From the NCBI GenBank assembly GCA_030642995.1, contig DAOWMR010000126.1, positions 1-7,530 of the forward strand: DNA of 7,530 nucleotides, written 5' to 3'. The notes below the pieces were generated by a model. It ran no database searches and was not told where the DNA came from. It saw only the letters and a list, made by a program, of their open reading frames with translations. Position numbers and translations under genes: made by a program. Within the stretch, counting starts at the first letter, position 1; the number at the start of each line of letters is the position of its first letter. The DNA is from Spirochaetales bacterium (lineage in GTDB: Bacteria > Spirochaetota > Spirochaetia > DSM-27196 > SLST01). This document shows positions 1 through 6,195 of the stretch, piece after piece.

Positions 1-1254
1 GCGATTGCGGGGGAATTCCATTTGTCGGCGGACACTGGATGGCTCGTCCTTCCGGTCCCGCGAATCTCCGATGATCTCCCGCTGCAGTATCCCCCGAGCT
101 CGTCGGATGCGATCTCCGGGTTACCGTTGATTCATCCTGCGTTACCGATCACGCCGAAGTCCGCGGATCAGCCGCCTCCGATGCCGGCAGTAGTCACCAT
201 ACCGTCGGTGGATGAAGGCGGAGTCGCCGATGAACCCGAACGCGAAGAACCGTTCCCGGAGCGGACATCCGCAGCGTTTGGCGTGATTGGTAGACAATCT
301 GCCCGACCGGATGTGGGTACCGCACGTTCCGCCGTCCCTCACGTGGTTGTGCCGCTTGAAGCCGATGATGGAGCACTTACGGAGCTGCCGCCTGAAAGTG
401 ACTGGCTGCAGCGAAGCGCGACGGTGGATCAGGGGTCCGACGTCGTCATCACCCTTCCGGGCAGTGGTTGGCTCTATGTTGGGCGAGAATACGGGGTTGG
501 CATCGCGGATCTCTTGACGACGAGGAGTGTGACAGGGGATCAGGAGTTTGTGTTCCAGTTCTCCGAGAGTGGCGATTACGGCCTGTGGTTTCAACGGCAG
601 GACTCGGTGACCGGGGAGATCACCAATGAACGGCTCCAGGTGGATGCGTCGCCTGTTGCACTTGAGGCGAGCGAGTCTGTGCCGGCACCGGTGTCGGAAG
701 TGTCGTCTGCGGGACCATCGACCGTTGCGACGGAAATGCCGGTTGATGGCCCGGCCGAGTGGCGAGAGACGGCGGTGGCGGCTTCGCTGAGCGGAAACAT
801 GCCCGTGGCCGTGGAATACTGGCAGAAGGTCATTGCCGCCGGCGGTGCCGATGCGCAGCCGGCACGCGAAAGCCTCTTTGATCTTGCGGTTGGGCAAGCT
901 GCTCCTGTGGATGCGCGGGTTCTTGAGGTGGCGGTGGAAGAACTCCGCCTGGCCGGGGAACTGGATGATGTGCGCCTGCTGGACGCTGCGGAGGCGGCCG
1001 ACGCGGCAGGACTCTACGCCAATGCGTCCGCCTACTACGGAGAACTGAGTGAGTTGGGCGGCCGTTTAGACGGGCTGGATGCCGTTTACTTCCGGCTCGC
1101 TCAAATCCTCGAGATGCCCGGTCCGGCGAGGGATCTGCGGCGGGCGCGAGATCTGTACGCATCGGTGATTGAGCACTATCCTCTCTCGAGGTACTGGGAC
1201 GAGAGCGCTGCTCAAATTGAGTATCTGAACCGACATTACTTCGAAATTCGGTAG
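1..1254 (+). CDS. TPR-like repeat protein with beta-rich module, 5'-truncated
   Basis: The reading frame is open to the window edge; bases 1-21 read AIAGEFH with no stop. The first start-type codon, TTG at 22, has no Shine-Dalgarno and is probably an internal Leu, so the true N-terminus lies upstream. Counting from base 22, residues 17-130 are a Pro-, Ala- and acid-rich linker. Residues about 136-207 form a compact hydrophobic/Gly module (SGWLYVG, then GDYGLWFQ) that looks beta-stranded. A second linker follows. Residues about 244-405 are Ala-rich helices resembling tetratricopeptide repeats, the last (RARDLYASVIEHYPLSRYW) recalling BamD/YbgF-type TPRs. Such architecture is common in envelope-associated proteins of spirochaetes, so a periplasmic or lipoprotein location is a guess; no signal peptide can be seen because the start is missing. 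The specific function is not recognised. It ends 104 nt before ffh and is separated from it by a promoter, so it is probably a different transcription unit. Confidence 0.8.
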   Translation, partial: AIAGEFHLSADTGWLVLPVPRISDDLPLQYPPSSSDAISGLPLIHPALPITPKSADQPPPMPAVVTIPSVDEGGVADEPEREEPFPERTSAAFGVIGRQSARPDVGTARSAVPHVVVPLEADDGALTELPPESDWLQRSATVDQGSDVVITLPGSGWLYVGREYGVGIADLLTTRSVTGDQEFVFQFSESGDYGLWFQRQDSVTGEITNERLQVDASPVALEASESVPAPVSEVSSAGPSTVATEMPVDGPAEWRETAVAASLSGNMPVAVEYWQKVIAAGGADAQPARESLFDLAVGQAAPVDARVLEVAVEELRLAGELDDVRLLDAAEAADAAGLYANASAYYGELSELGGRLDGLDAVYFRLAQILEMPGPARDLRRARDLYASVIEHYPLSRYWDESAAQIEYLNRHYFEIR

Positions 1255-1280
1255 TTCAGCGGTCGAAACACATGCTCGTA

Positions 1281-1310
1281 TTGACAGCAGACTTGCTGTG
1301 TCGCTATATA
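1281..1310 (+). promoter_or_regulatory. sigma70-type promoter for the ffh operon
   Basis: A perfect -35 hexamer TTGACA (1281-1286) is followed after 18 nt by TATATA (1305-1310), which matches the -10 consensus at four of six positions. Transcription would start near 1317, giving a leader of about 40 nt before the ffh ATG. This is the only sizeable intergenic gap in the window and it precedes a tightly packed gene series, which fits an operon promoter. No transcript data are available; the call rests on motif match and position. Confidence 0.6.
1284..1299 (+). promoter_or_regulatory. 6-bp perfect inverted repeat in the promoter spacer
   Basis: ACAGCA (1284-1289) and TGCTGT (1294-1299) are exact reverse complements around a 4-nt GACT centre. 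The dyad begins inside the -35 box and fills much of the -35/-10 spacer, a usual place for a repressor operator. It lies upstream of the predicted transcription start, so it would not be in the mRNA leader. A dyad this short can arise by chance. Confidence 0.25.
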
Positions 1311-1358
1311 TGGGGATTGACTCCGGGCTGACCGGACCATGGAGGCGAGCGCAGCGCA

Positions 1359-2693
1359 ATGCTCGAACGATTATCAGACAAGCTGACACAGATTGCCCGC
1401 CAGTTGTCAGGTAAGGCGTCTATAAGCGATAAGAACGTCCAGGAGGCCGTAGAAGAGATCAAACTCGCTCTTCTGGAGGCTGATGTTCATTTGCGCGTCG
1501 TTCGTCGGTTTGTCAATCAAACGATTGAGGAAGCAACCGGTCAGCAGGTGCTGAAGTCGGTTTCGCCGGGTCAGCAATTTGTCAAGATTGTATACGACAA
1601 GCTCGTTCAGTTTCTGGGTGACAGTCGGCAGGATCTTGAACTGAAGGGTCCGGATACACAGTCGGTCATTCTGCTTCTGGGACTTCAGGGGTCAGGCAAG
1701 ACCACCACCGCTGCAAAGCTCGCAAAACGATTGGCGAGTGAGGGCCGGCGACCGATGCTGATTGCGGCCGACCTGGTCAGGCCGGCGGCGGTTGACCAAC
1801 TCGTGCAACTGGGCAATCAGATCGGGTTGCCGGTGCACAGCGAGCCCGGTCGGACCGACCCGATTGGAGTGGTGAAGCGTGGCCTTGCGATTGCCCGCAA
1901 GGAACAGCGCAACGTAGTCATAGTCGACACGGCAGGCCGACTGCAGGTCGATGAGCCGTTGATGAAGGAGCTGGAACGTATCTACGCAGCGGCGAAACCG
2001 GTGGAGGCGCTTCTCGTTGCGGATTCGATGACCGGTCAGAGCGCGGTGGACGTTGCCAAGGCGTTTGATGAGCGGATTGGGCTCAGCGGGGTCATTCTGA
2101 CGAAGTTTGACTCGGACGCCCGCGGGGGTGCCGCGCTCAGCCTGAAGAGCATTACCGGGAAACCGATAAAGTTTGTCGGTGTGGGTGAGAAGATTGAGGA
2201 TCTCGAACCCTTCTACCCGGAGCGAATAGCTTCGCGGGTACTCGGGATGGGAGATGTGGTTTCTCTCGTCGAAAAGGCGCAGGAGACAATCACTGAGGCA
2301 GAGGCGCTTGAACTGCAGGCGAAGATGGCCGGTGCGAGCTTCACACTGGAGGACTATCTAGCCCAGTTCCAGCGGATGCGAAAGATGGGAAGTGTTGAAT
2401 CGATCCTGGAGATGATTCCGGGAATGAAGGGTCGCGTGAGTGAAGAGGACCTCGATGAAAAAGAAATGAAGCATGAAGAAGCGATTATTCTTTCGATGAC
2501 GATCGGGGAGAGAAAGAACCATCGCATTATCGGCCCACCGCGCCGAACGCGAATAGCCAAGGGAAGCGGCACGAGCGTTTATGCTGTGAATCGGTTACTG
2601 AAGAAGTTCGAGAAAACGCGACTGATGATGAAGAAAATGACAAAGAACAAGAAATACCAGGCCCGGGTGATGTCTCAACTGGGTGGGGTGTAA
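1359..2693 (+). CDS. ffh: Signal recognition particle protein Ffh (SRP54 homologue)
   Basis: Ffh is the GTPase that, with 4.5S RNA, binds signal sequences emerging from the ribosome and delivers them to the FtsY receptor at the membrane. The 444 residues are close to the usual length. Residues 1-90 are the helical N domain with the family's ALLEADV motif. The G domain has a P-loop GLQGSGKTT (108-116), DTAGR (190-194), TKFDSDARGG (248-257) and a closing GVGEKIEDLEPF loop (274-285). The M domain (about 300-444) is Met-rich and contains the 4.5S RNA-binding helix region RRTRIAKGSGTS (395-406). The start is firm: an in-frame TGA at 1329 leaves ATG 1359 as the first possible ATG, GTG or TTG start, and GGAGG lies at 1341-1345, though 13 nt away. 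Small departures from the commonest family sequence are DSD where DGD is usual in the G4 loop and GVGEK for GTGEK. It is the first gene of the operon; rpsP follows after 21 nt. Confidence 0.98.
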   Translation: MLERLSDKLTQIARQLSGKASISDKNVQEAVEEIKLALLEADVHLRVVRRFVNQTIEEATGQQVLKSVSPGQQFVKIVYDKLVQFLGDSRQDLELKGPDTQSVILLLGLQGSGKTTTAAKLAKRLASEGRRPMLIAADLVRPAAVDQLVQLGNQIGLPVHSEPGRTDPIGVVKRGLAIARKEQRNVVIVDTAGRLQVDEPLMKELERIYAAAKPVEALLVADSMTGQSAVDVAKAFDERIGLSGVILTKFDSDARGGAALSLKSITGKPIKFVGVGEKIEDLEPFYPERIASRVLGMGDVVSLVEKAQETITEAEALELQAKMAGASFTLEDYLAQFQRMRKMGSVESILEMIPGMKGRVSEEDLDEKEMKHEEAIILSMTIGERKNHRIIGPPRRTRIAKGSGTSVYAVNRLLKKFEKTRLMMKKMTKNKKYQARVMSQLGGV

Positions 2694-2714
2694 TTGGAAT
2701 TGTGGAGGTAAGGA

Positions 2715-2966
2715 ATGAGTGTACGAATTCGGCTGAAGAGATTTGGTTCCAAGATGCGCCCGTACTATCGGGTTGTGGTGATGGACTCGCGTGCACCACG
2801 TGATGGGCGGCCGCTCGAAGAAGTAGGGCTATACCATCCTATTTCTCCCGAGGGCCGGCAAATTGAGCTACAAGAGGATCGAATCCGCGACTGGCTCTCG
2901 AAGGGTGCTCAACCGAGTGACACGGTGAAGAGGCTTCTGAACAAGAAGAACATCACCGTCAAGTAG
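2715..2966 (+). CDS. rpsP: 30S ribosomal protein S16
   Basis: S16 is a small-subunit protein needed for 30S assembly. The 83-residue product has the family's hallmark N-terminus ([20 protein letters not shown]), then [19 protein letters not shown], and a C-terminal part with [18 protein letters not shown]; these cover the whole family domain with no extension. ATG 2715 is preceded by a strong Shine-Dalgarno, GGAGG at 2704-2708, with ideal 6-nt spacing. The position just after ffh and before the KH protein is the conserved arrangement in many bacteria. A 51-nt gap separates it from the next gene. Confidence 0.98.
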   Translation: MSVRIRLKRFGSKMRPYYRVVVMDSRAPRDGRPLEEVGLYHPISPEGRQIELQEDRIRDWLSKGAQPSDTVKRLLNKKNITVK

Positions 2967-3017
2967 AAAACGTTCGTATTCCGGGCATAGCCCAAAGAGT
3001 CACTGAAGGGGTCACTT

Positions 3018-3251
3018 ATGGAAAAAGAACTCGTTTTGTACGTAGCGAGAGCGTTGGTGGACGAGCCGGACGAGGTAGAGGTCAACATGATCGAGGGCGA
3101 GAAATCTACCATCCTGGAGTTGAAAGTTGCGGGTCCGGACATCGGTAAGGTGATTGGCAAGCACGGGCGGATTGCGAAGGCGCTTCGAACAATACTGAGC
3201 GCTGCTTCTACGAAGACCGGCAAGCGCGTGGTGCTTGAGATTCTCGACTGA
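3018..3251 (+). CDS. khpA: KH-domain RNA-binding protein KhpA (YlqC/UPF0109 family)
   Basis: This is a small single-KH-domain protein of 77 residues, the standard size for KhpA. In Gram-positive bacteria KhpA pairs with KhpB/Jag and binds RNA, affecting cell size and small-RNA networks; its role in spirochaetes is less clear. The RNA-binding GXXG loop is visible as GKHG (47-50) within DIGKVIGKHGRIAKALRTIL. The N-terminus (ELVLYVARALVDEPDEVEV) and the closing strand (KRVVLEILD) match the family. GAAGGGG at 3005-3011 is the ribosome-binding site. The gene sits between rpsP and rimM, as ylqC does in Bacillus subtilis, and ends 3 nt before rimM. Identity as YlqC family is secure; the name khpA is transferred by homology and synteny. 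Confidence 0.95.
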   Translation: MEKELVLYVARALVDEPDEVEVNMIEGEKSTILELKVAGPDIGKVIGKHGRIAKALRTILSAASTKTGKRVVLEILD

Positions 3252-3254
3252 TCG

Positions 3255-3758
3255 GTGAAGGATGAACTCGTCATCGGTCGGGTGCGCTCTGCGTTCGGAA
3301 CGGCCGGTGAGATCAAAGTGGAGAGCCTCTCCGGCGAGACGGCACACTTCACAGCACTCCGTGTCGTAGACCTCAGACGTGTGTCCGGCCCGGAGTCGTT
3401 TCGCGTTGAATCGGTACGTACCACGCATCAGGCGGTCCTGATGAAGCTTGAAGGCGTGGATACACCGGAGGATGCGGCGAAGCTGCGCGGGGCGGAGATT
3501 GTGGTCGGTCGAAAGGATGCCGCACGACTGGAAGCCGGTGAGTACTACTACGGTGACCTGGAGGGCCTCATTGTGACTCTCGACGGGGAATCGATTGGTC
3601 GTGTTACGGCTGTTTTGGAGTCAAGCGCGCATGCTCTGCTTGAGGTCACACTGCCGGACGGAGGGAAACCGTTGATTCCGTTTGCCGACCGATTCTTCGG
3701 CGAGGCGAACGTGGTTGCCGGGCAGATTGAATTGCGCGACGGGACGGTGCTGGAGTGA
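3255..3758 (+). CDS. rimM: Ribosome maturation factor RimM
   Basis: RimM assists maturation of the 30S head, binding S19 and 16S rRNA. The 167 residues fit the usual length. The N-terminal RimM domain opens with VIGRVRSAFGTAGEIKVES (about 6-24) and has EGVDTPEDAAKLRGAEI near 73-89. The C-terminal PRC-barrel starts at EYYYGDLEGL and includes SIGRV and KPLIPF. The start is GTG 3255, chosen because it places the IGRV motif at the usual distance from the N-terminus and lies 3 nt after the khpA stop. No good Shine-Dalgarno is visible before it, so translation probably depends on coupling to khpA. Its stop overlaps the trmD start by 4 nt (GTGA). Confidence 0.96.
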   Translation: MKDELVIGRVRSAFGTAGEIKVESLSGETAHFTALRVVDLRRVSGPESFRVESVRTTHQAVLMKLEGVDTPEDAAKLRGAEIVVGRKDAARLEAGEYYYGDLEGLIVTLDGESIGRVTAVLESSAHALLEVTLPDGGKPLIPFADRFFGEANVVAGQIELRDGTVLE

Positions 3759-4456
3759 AATTCACGGTGCTGACCTTGTTTCCGGAGATGGTGGAGAGCT
3801 ACTTCCGGTCGAGCGTCATGGCGAAAGCGGTGGATCGGGAGCTCGTTGGGTACAACGTCGTAAATATCCGGGACTTTGCGACCGACCGGCATCGAACCTG
3901 TGACGATGCCCCATATGGCGGTGGCTACGGGATGGTGCTGAAACCGGAACCGCTGGCCCGCGCGCTTGATTCGGTTGGGGCGATGGACAAGAAGGTGGTC
4001 TACCCGTCACCGGCCGGCAGGTTGTTCACGCAGGAGTACGCCGCGCGGTTGGCGGAAATTCCTGAGATCGTGCTGATTTGTGGGCGATACGAGGGGATTG
4101 ACCAGAGGATCATCGATCTGTACGTTCATGAGGAAGTAACCATTGGGGATTACGTTATCTCCTCTGGTGAGATAGCCTCCATTGTGATAGTAGACGCAGT
4201 CTATCGTCTCTTGGAGGGAGTTATAACGCCAGGATCACTTCAGGAAGAGAGCCACGTTGACGGCCTCCTGGAGTATCCTCATTACACGAGACCTGAGGCA
4301 TTCCGCGGGCGTTCCGTCCCCGACGTTCTTCTGTCCGGTCACCACGAACAGATCAGAGAGTGGCGTCGGGAACAGAGCATCGTACGTACACGCGAACGTC
4401 GGCCGGAGTTGCTCACAAGAGATGGAGGAAGAGATGGATTTGATACAGGCAGTTGA
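3755..4456 (+). CDS. trmD: tRNA (guanine37-N1)-methyltransferase TrmD
   Basis: TrmD is the SPOUT-class, SAM-dependent enzyme that methylates G37 next to the anticodon in tRNAs with G36, preventing +1 frameshifting; it works as a dimer. Visible motifs are the N-terminal [26 protein letters not shown] (50-60), CGRYEGID (109-116), [10 protein letters not shown] (130-139) of the SAM-binding knot and [13 protein letters not shown] (168-180). Asp169 in the last motif corresponds to the catalytic base known from the E. coli enzyme. [13 protein letters not shown] marks the C-terminal domain. At 233 residues the length is normal. Most family members have SGGE in the knot; this one has SSGE (136-139). 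The GTG start overlaps the rimM stop as GTGA. The last 23 nt overlap rplS and carry its ribosome-binding site. Confidence 0.98.
   Translation: MKFTVLTLFPEMVESYFRSSVMAKAVDRELVGYNVVNIRDFATDRHRTCDDAPYGGGYGMVLKPEPLARALDSVGAMDKKVVYPSPAGRLFTQEYAARLAEIPEIVLICGRYEGIDQRIIDLYVHEEVTIGDYVISSGEIASIVIVDAVYRLLEGVITPGSLQEESHVDGLLEYPHYTRPEAFRGRSVPDVLLSGHHEQIREWRREQSIVRTRERRPELLTRDGGRDGFDTGS
4424..4428 (+). promoter_or_regulatory. Shine-Dalgarno of rplS, inside the trmD 3' end
   Basis: GGAGG here lies 5 nt before ATG 4434 and decides the rplS start. The competing in-frame ATG at 4422 has no comparable site, and the long upstream extension of the same frame back to 4257 is trmD coding sequence. Because the site is inside trmD, ribosomes finishing trmD pass over it, which favours coupled translation. 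Confidence 0.75.
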
Positions 4457-4811
4457 AGCAGATCAGCTGAAAGAGGGCAGAGACAATTTTCGGATCGGCG
4501 ACACAGTGAAAGTGCATTTCTCCATTGTCGAGGGAAGCAACGAGCGGGTTCAGATCTACGAAGGCCTGGTTATTGCCAGAAAGAACAGCGGAGTTCGGCA
4601 GACGGTTACCGTCCGAAAGCTCTCGTACGGAGTGGGCGTAGAGCGTGTGTTTCCGGTTCACTCCCCGCGCATCCAGAAGATTGAGGTTACGCGGCGCGGC
4701 AGAGTGCGGCGCAGCAAGCTCTACTACATCCGAGATCGGGTTGGTAAGCGGGCCAAGGTCAAAGAACTCATTCAGAAGCGGAATCGTCGCAAAGAATCGA
4801 ACGAGGGCTAA
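4434..4811 (+). CDS. rplS: 50S ribosomal protein L19
   Basis: L19 lies at the 30S-50S interface. The product is 125 residues with this start, similar to the usual 115-120. The start ATG 4434 gives [15 protein letters not shown], which matches the family's N-terminus, and has GGAGG 5 nt upstream; the same frame stays open back to 4257, but that extension reads as out-of-frame trmD and should not be annotated. Family motifs follow in order: [54 protein letters not shown], and [18 protein letters not shown]. The basic tail [11 protein letters not shown] is slightly longer than in E. coli. It overlaps trmD by 23 nt and its stop lies within a short hairpin before the next gene. Confidence 0.96.
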   Translation: MDLIQAVEADQLKEGRDNFRIGDTVKVHFSIVEGSNERVQIYEGLVIARKNSGVRQTVTVRKLSYGVGVERVFPVHSPRIQKIEVTRRGRVRRSKLYYIRDRVGKRAKVKELIQKRNRRKESNEG

Positions 4812-4819
4812 GCACCCTC
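4803..4819 (+). promoter_or_regulatory. Hairpin at rplS stop masking a GAGGG ribosome-binding site
   Basis: GAGGG (4803-4807) and CCCTC (4815-4819) are perfect complements around a 7-nt loop that contains the rplS TAA. GAGGG is also the only Shine-Dalgarno-like sequence before ATG 4820. The hairpin would therefore hide it until ribosomes terminating rplS open the stem. There is no U-run after it, so it is not a typical Rho-independent terminator. The stem is only 5 bp (four G-C pairs and one A-T pair), so its stability in the cell is uncertain. Confidence 0.35.
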
Positions 4820-5896
4820 ATGGTTGATCCTGCAGCCGGCACCCGGTTCACGGGACAATCAGCGCAGATTCACCCTCAGTCACAAAACAGTCTCAACTCA
4901 TTGGCCCGGGGGGTTCCCCTGCGGGTCTTCGTGGAAGAGGTGGGAGCCGGCGGCTCGGTGGTACTGCGTCTGGGCGGACGCCGGGTGCTCGCCACGACGC
5001 AGTTTCCGCTGCGCAAGGGCGAATGGTATATCGTGCGGCCGCAGAAGATCGCAGGCCGACTCAGCCTGCGACTCGAGTCCCAGGTTTCACGTGCCGTCAT
5101 GTCTCCGGAGATCGCCAGATCTGCCGGTATGCCGGACAACGCAATATCCGAGGCAATTGTGAGGGCCTTCCTCCGGACCGGACTTCCGCTTCTCCCGGAT
5201 CACCTTCAGCGCGTATACAGAAGAGTCCTCTCCGCGTCCAAGGGGCAACGCCGGGATGCGAAGGAACTCGCACGTCTGGAAGCGCTCGCGGAGCGAAAGG
5301 GACTGTTCTTTGACGACGACCTCTGGGAATTGATCGGTTCGCTCGGTGGACGTGGGCAATCGGACGGCGGAGGTGATACGGGCGCCGATGCGCGCTCCAG
5401 GGAAAAGGGCGACGGGTTCGGACGATCGGGTGAACCGAACGAAAGTGATGTCCGAGCAGCATTCCGTCTCTCGGCCGAAGCGGACCATCCAATTCAGCTA
5501 TTCAATCATGTGGTGGGGGAGGGCGATCACTGGGTTATCATTCCGATAGAAGTACCCGGTACCGATTTGCAGGCATCATTGCGAATCAGGATTCCGCGGG
5601 GGTACGCGCTGGGCACCGACCGCAGCCTCCCGTCCGTTCGGGAGGCGGTTCTTGTTGTGACCAACGGGGGATCGCGGTGGCTTTTTGGTTTGCGGCCGAC
5701 AGGGACCGGTTTGCGAGTGGTGCACCTCTCGCAGTCCGAAGCGAAGGGGGAGATTTCCGGGCTGGGTGAGCTTGCCGCTCGATTGAGCGATCTGGGGATC
5801 AGGTTTGATGAGGCTACGCTCTTGCCTTGGTCCGACGATGGCTTTTCACAATCCGACGGTCTGGATATAATGACTTCGGTGGACAGCAGCGTCTGA
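4820..5896 (+). CDS. FliK-like flagellar hook-length control domain protein (YlqG-like)
   Basis: The 358-residue product has no signal peptide or membrane segment. Residues about 35-87 form a beta-rich module (FVEEVGAGGSVVLRLGGR, then FPLRKGEWYIVRPQ) of the type found at the N-terminus of FliK-like proteins. Residues 96-180 are helical. A Gly/Asp/Glu-rich linker runs from about 178 to 215. Residues 237-345 (HWVIIPIEVPGTDLQASLRI, then LFGLRPTGTGLRVVHLS and LGELAARLSDLG) resemble the FliK C-terminal domain that contacts FlhB in hook-length switching. In B. subtilis a FliK-like gene (ylqG) also lies downstream of rplS, next to an FlhB-C gene (ylqH), the same pairing as here. The main spirochaete fliK normally sits in a flagellar operon, so this is probably a paralogue. 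ATG 4820 has a weak, hairpin-masked GAGGG upstream. The family call rests on pattern and context; the exact role is unknown. Confidence 0.7.
   Translation: MVDPAAGTRFTGQSAQIHPQSQNSLNSLARGVPLRVFVEEVGAGGSVVLRLGGRRVLATTQFPLRKGEWYIVRPQKIAGRLSLRLESQVSRAVMSPEIARSAGMPDNAISEAIVRAFLRTGLPLLPDHLQRVYRRVLSASKGQRRDAKELARLEALAERKGLFFDDDLWELIGSLGGRGQSDGGGDTGADARSREKGDGFGRSGEPNESDVRAAFRLSAEADHPIQLFNHVVGEGDHWVIIPIEVPGTDLQASLRIRIPRGYALGTDRSLPSVREAVLVVTNGGSRWLFGLRPTGTGLRVVHLSQSEAKGEISGLGELAARLSDLGIRFDEATLLPWSDDGFSQSDGLDIMTSVDSSV
5843..5871 (+). promoter_or_regulatory. Possible internal promoter before the FlhB-C gene
   Basis: A perfect TATAAT (5866-5871) stands 17 nt after TTTTCA (5843-5848), which matches TTGACA at four of six positions. 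Initiation would fall near 5878, about 18 nt before the ATG at 5896. It lies within the last codons of the FliK-like gene. The resulting leader would be very short and carries only a weak ribosome-binding site, which argues for caution. Confidence 0.4.
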
Positions 5897-6195
5897 TGAA
5901 ACCCGCGAAGAGCGTCGCTCTGCGATATGAGGGGGACCTCCCGGCCCCATTTGTCGTTGCAAAGGGCAAGGAAAACCTGGCCGTCAAGCTCGTTGAGCTT
6001 GCCGAGCAATCTGGTGTGCCTATTGTGTCCGCGGAGACTCTGGCTGAGGGTCTTTTCTACCTGGAGGTGGGGGATTTCATTCCGGAACCGTTTTACCGGG
6101 CGGTCGCGGAGTTGCTTGCCTTTGTGCTGAGGACAGGGCGCGCAACAGGGAGAACAGATTCGTCTGCCGACAAATCGATCTATAGCAGAAAGTAA
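5896..6195 (+). CDS. Stand-alone FlhB C-terminal domain protein (FlhX/YlqH-like export switch paralogue)
   Basis: This 99-residue protein matches only the cytoplasmic C-terminal part of FlhB/YscU, the export-gate protein that changes flagellar type III secretion from hook to filament substrates. VALRY (7-11), APFVVAKG (17-24), GVPIV, and LEVGDFIPEPFYRAVAELLAFV follow the FlhB-C consensus. The transmembrane part is absent and no membrane helix is visible, so it should be cytoplasmic. Its initiator Met falls where the Asn of the self-cleaving NPTH motif would be, and PTH is replaced by KPA, so it resembles the already cleaved C-fragment. A Ser/Arg-rich tail (about 82-99) is extra. ATG 5896 shares its A with the preceding stop (TGATG), favouring coupling; an in-frame start at 5827 is rejected as it lies in the FliK-like gene. 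Helicobacter FlhX is a known analogue that can partly replace the FlhB C-fragment. Confidence 0.88.
   Translation: MKPAKSVALRYEGDLPAPFVVAKGKENLAVKLVELAEQSGVPIVSAETLAEGLFYLEVGDFIPEPFYRAVAELLAFVLRTGRATGRTDSSADKSIYSRK

Noticed and set aside
142..897. 251-codon open frame on the minus strand
   Set aside because: It lies fully opposite the TPR-protein gene, is Arg/His-rich with no recognisable motif, and is the usual shadow of GC-rich coding sequence.
1255..1280. Possible terminator after the TPR-protein gene
   Set aside because: No stem followed by a T-run is visible here; how this transcript ends cannot be told from the sequence.
2983..2993. GGGC-ATA-GCCC hairpin between rpsP and khpA
   Set aside because: A 4-bp stem with a 3-nt loop and no T-run is too weak to call a terminator or attenuator.
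2999..3016. Direct repeat GTCACT flanking the khpA ribosome-binding site (2999-3004 and 3011-3016)
   Set aside because: Six bases repeated once in a 51-nt gap is within chance expectation and no function is apparent.
3413..3422. 10-bp palindrome GGTACGTACC inside rimM
   Set aside because: It is in coding sequence far from any promoter, has no second copy in an informative position, and is likely chance.
5827..5895. Upstream in-frame start for the FlhB-C gene, adding 23 residues
   Set aside because: The extension lies in the coding sequence of the FliK-like gene, has no family match, and the TGATG junction at 5894-5898 is a standard coupled start.
5527..6009. 160-codon minus-strand frame crossing the FliK-like/FlhB-C junction
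   Set aside because: It spans two well-supported + strand genes and has no family resemblance.
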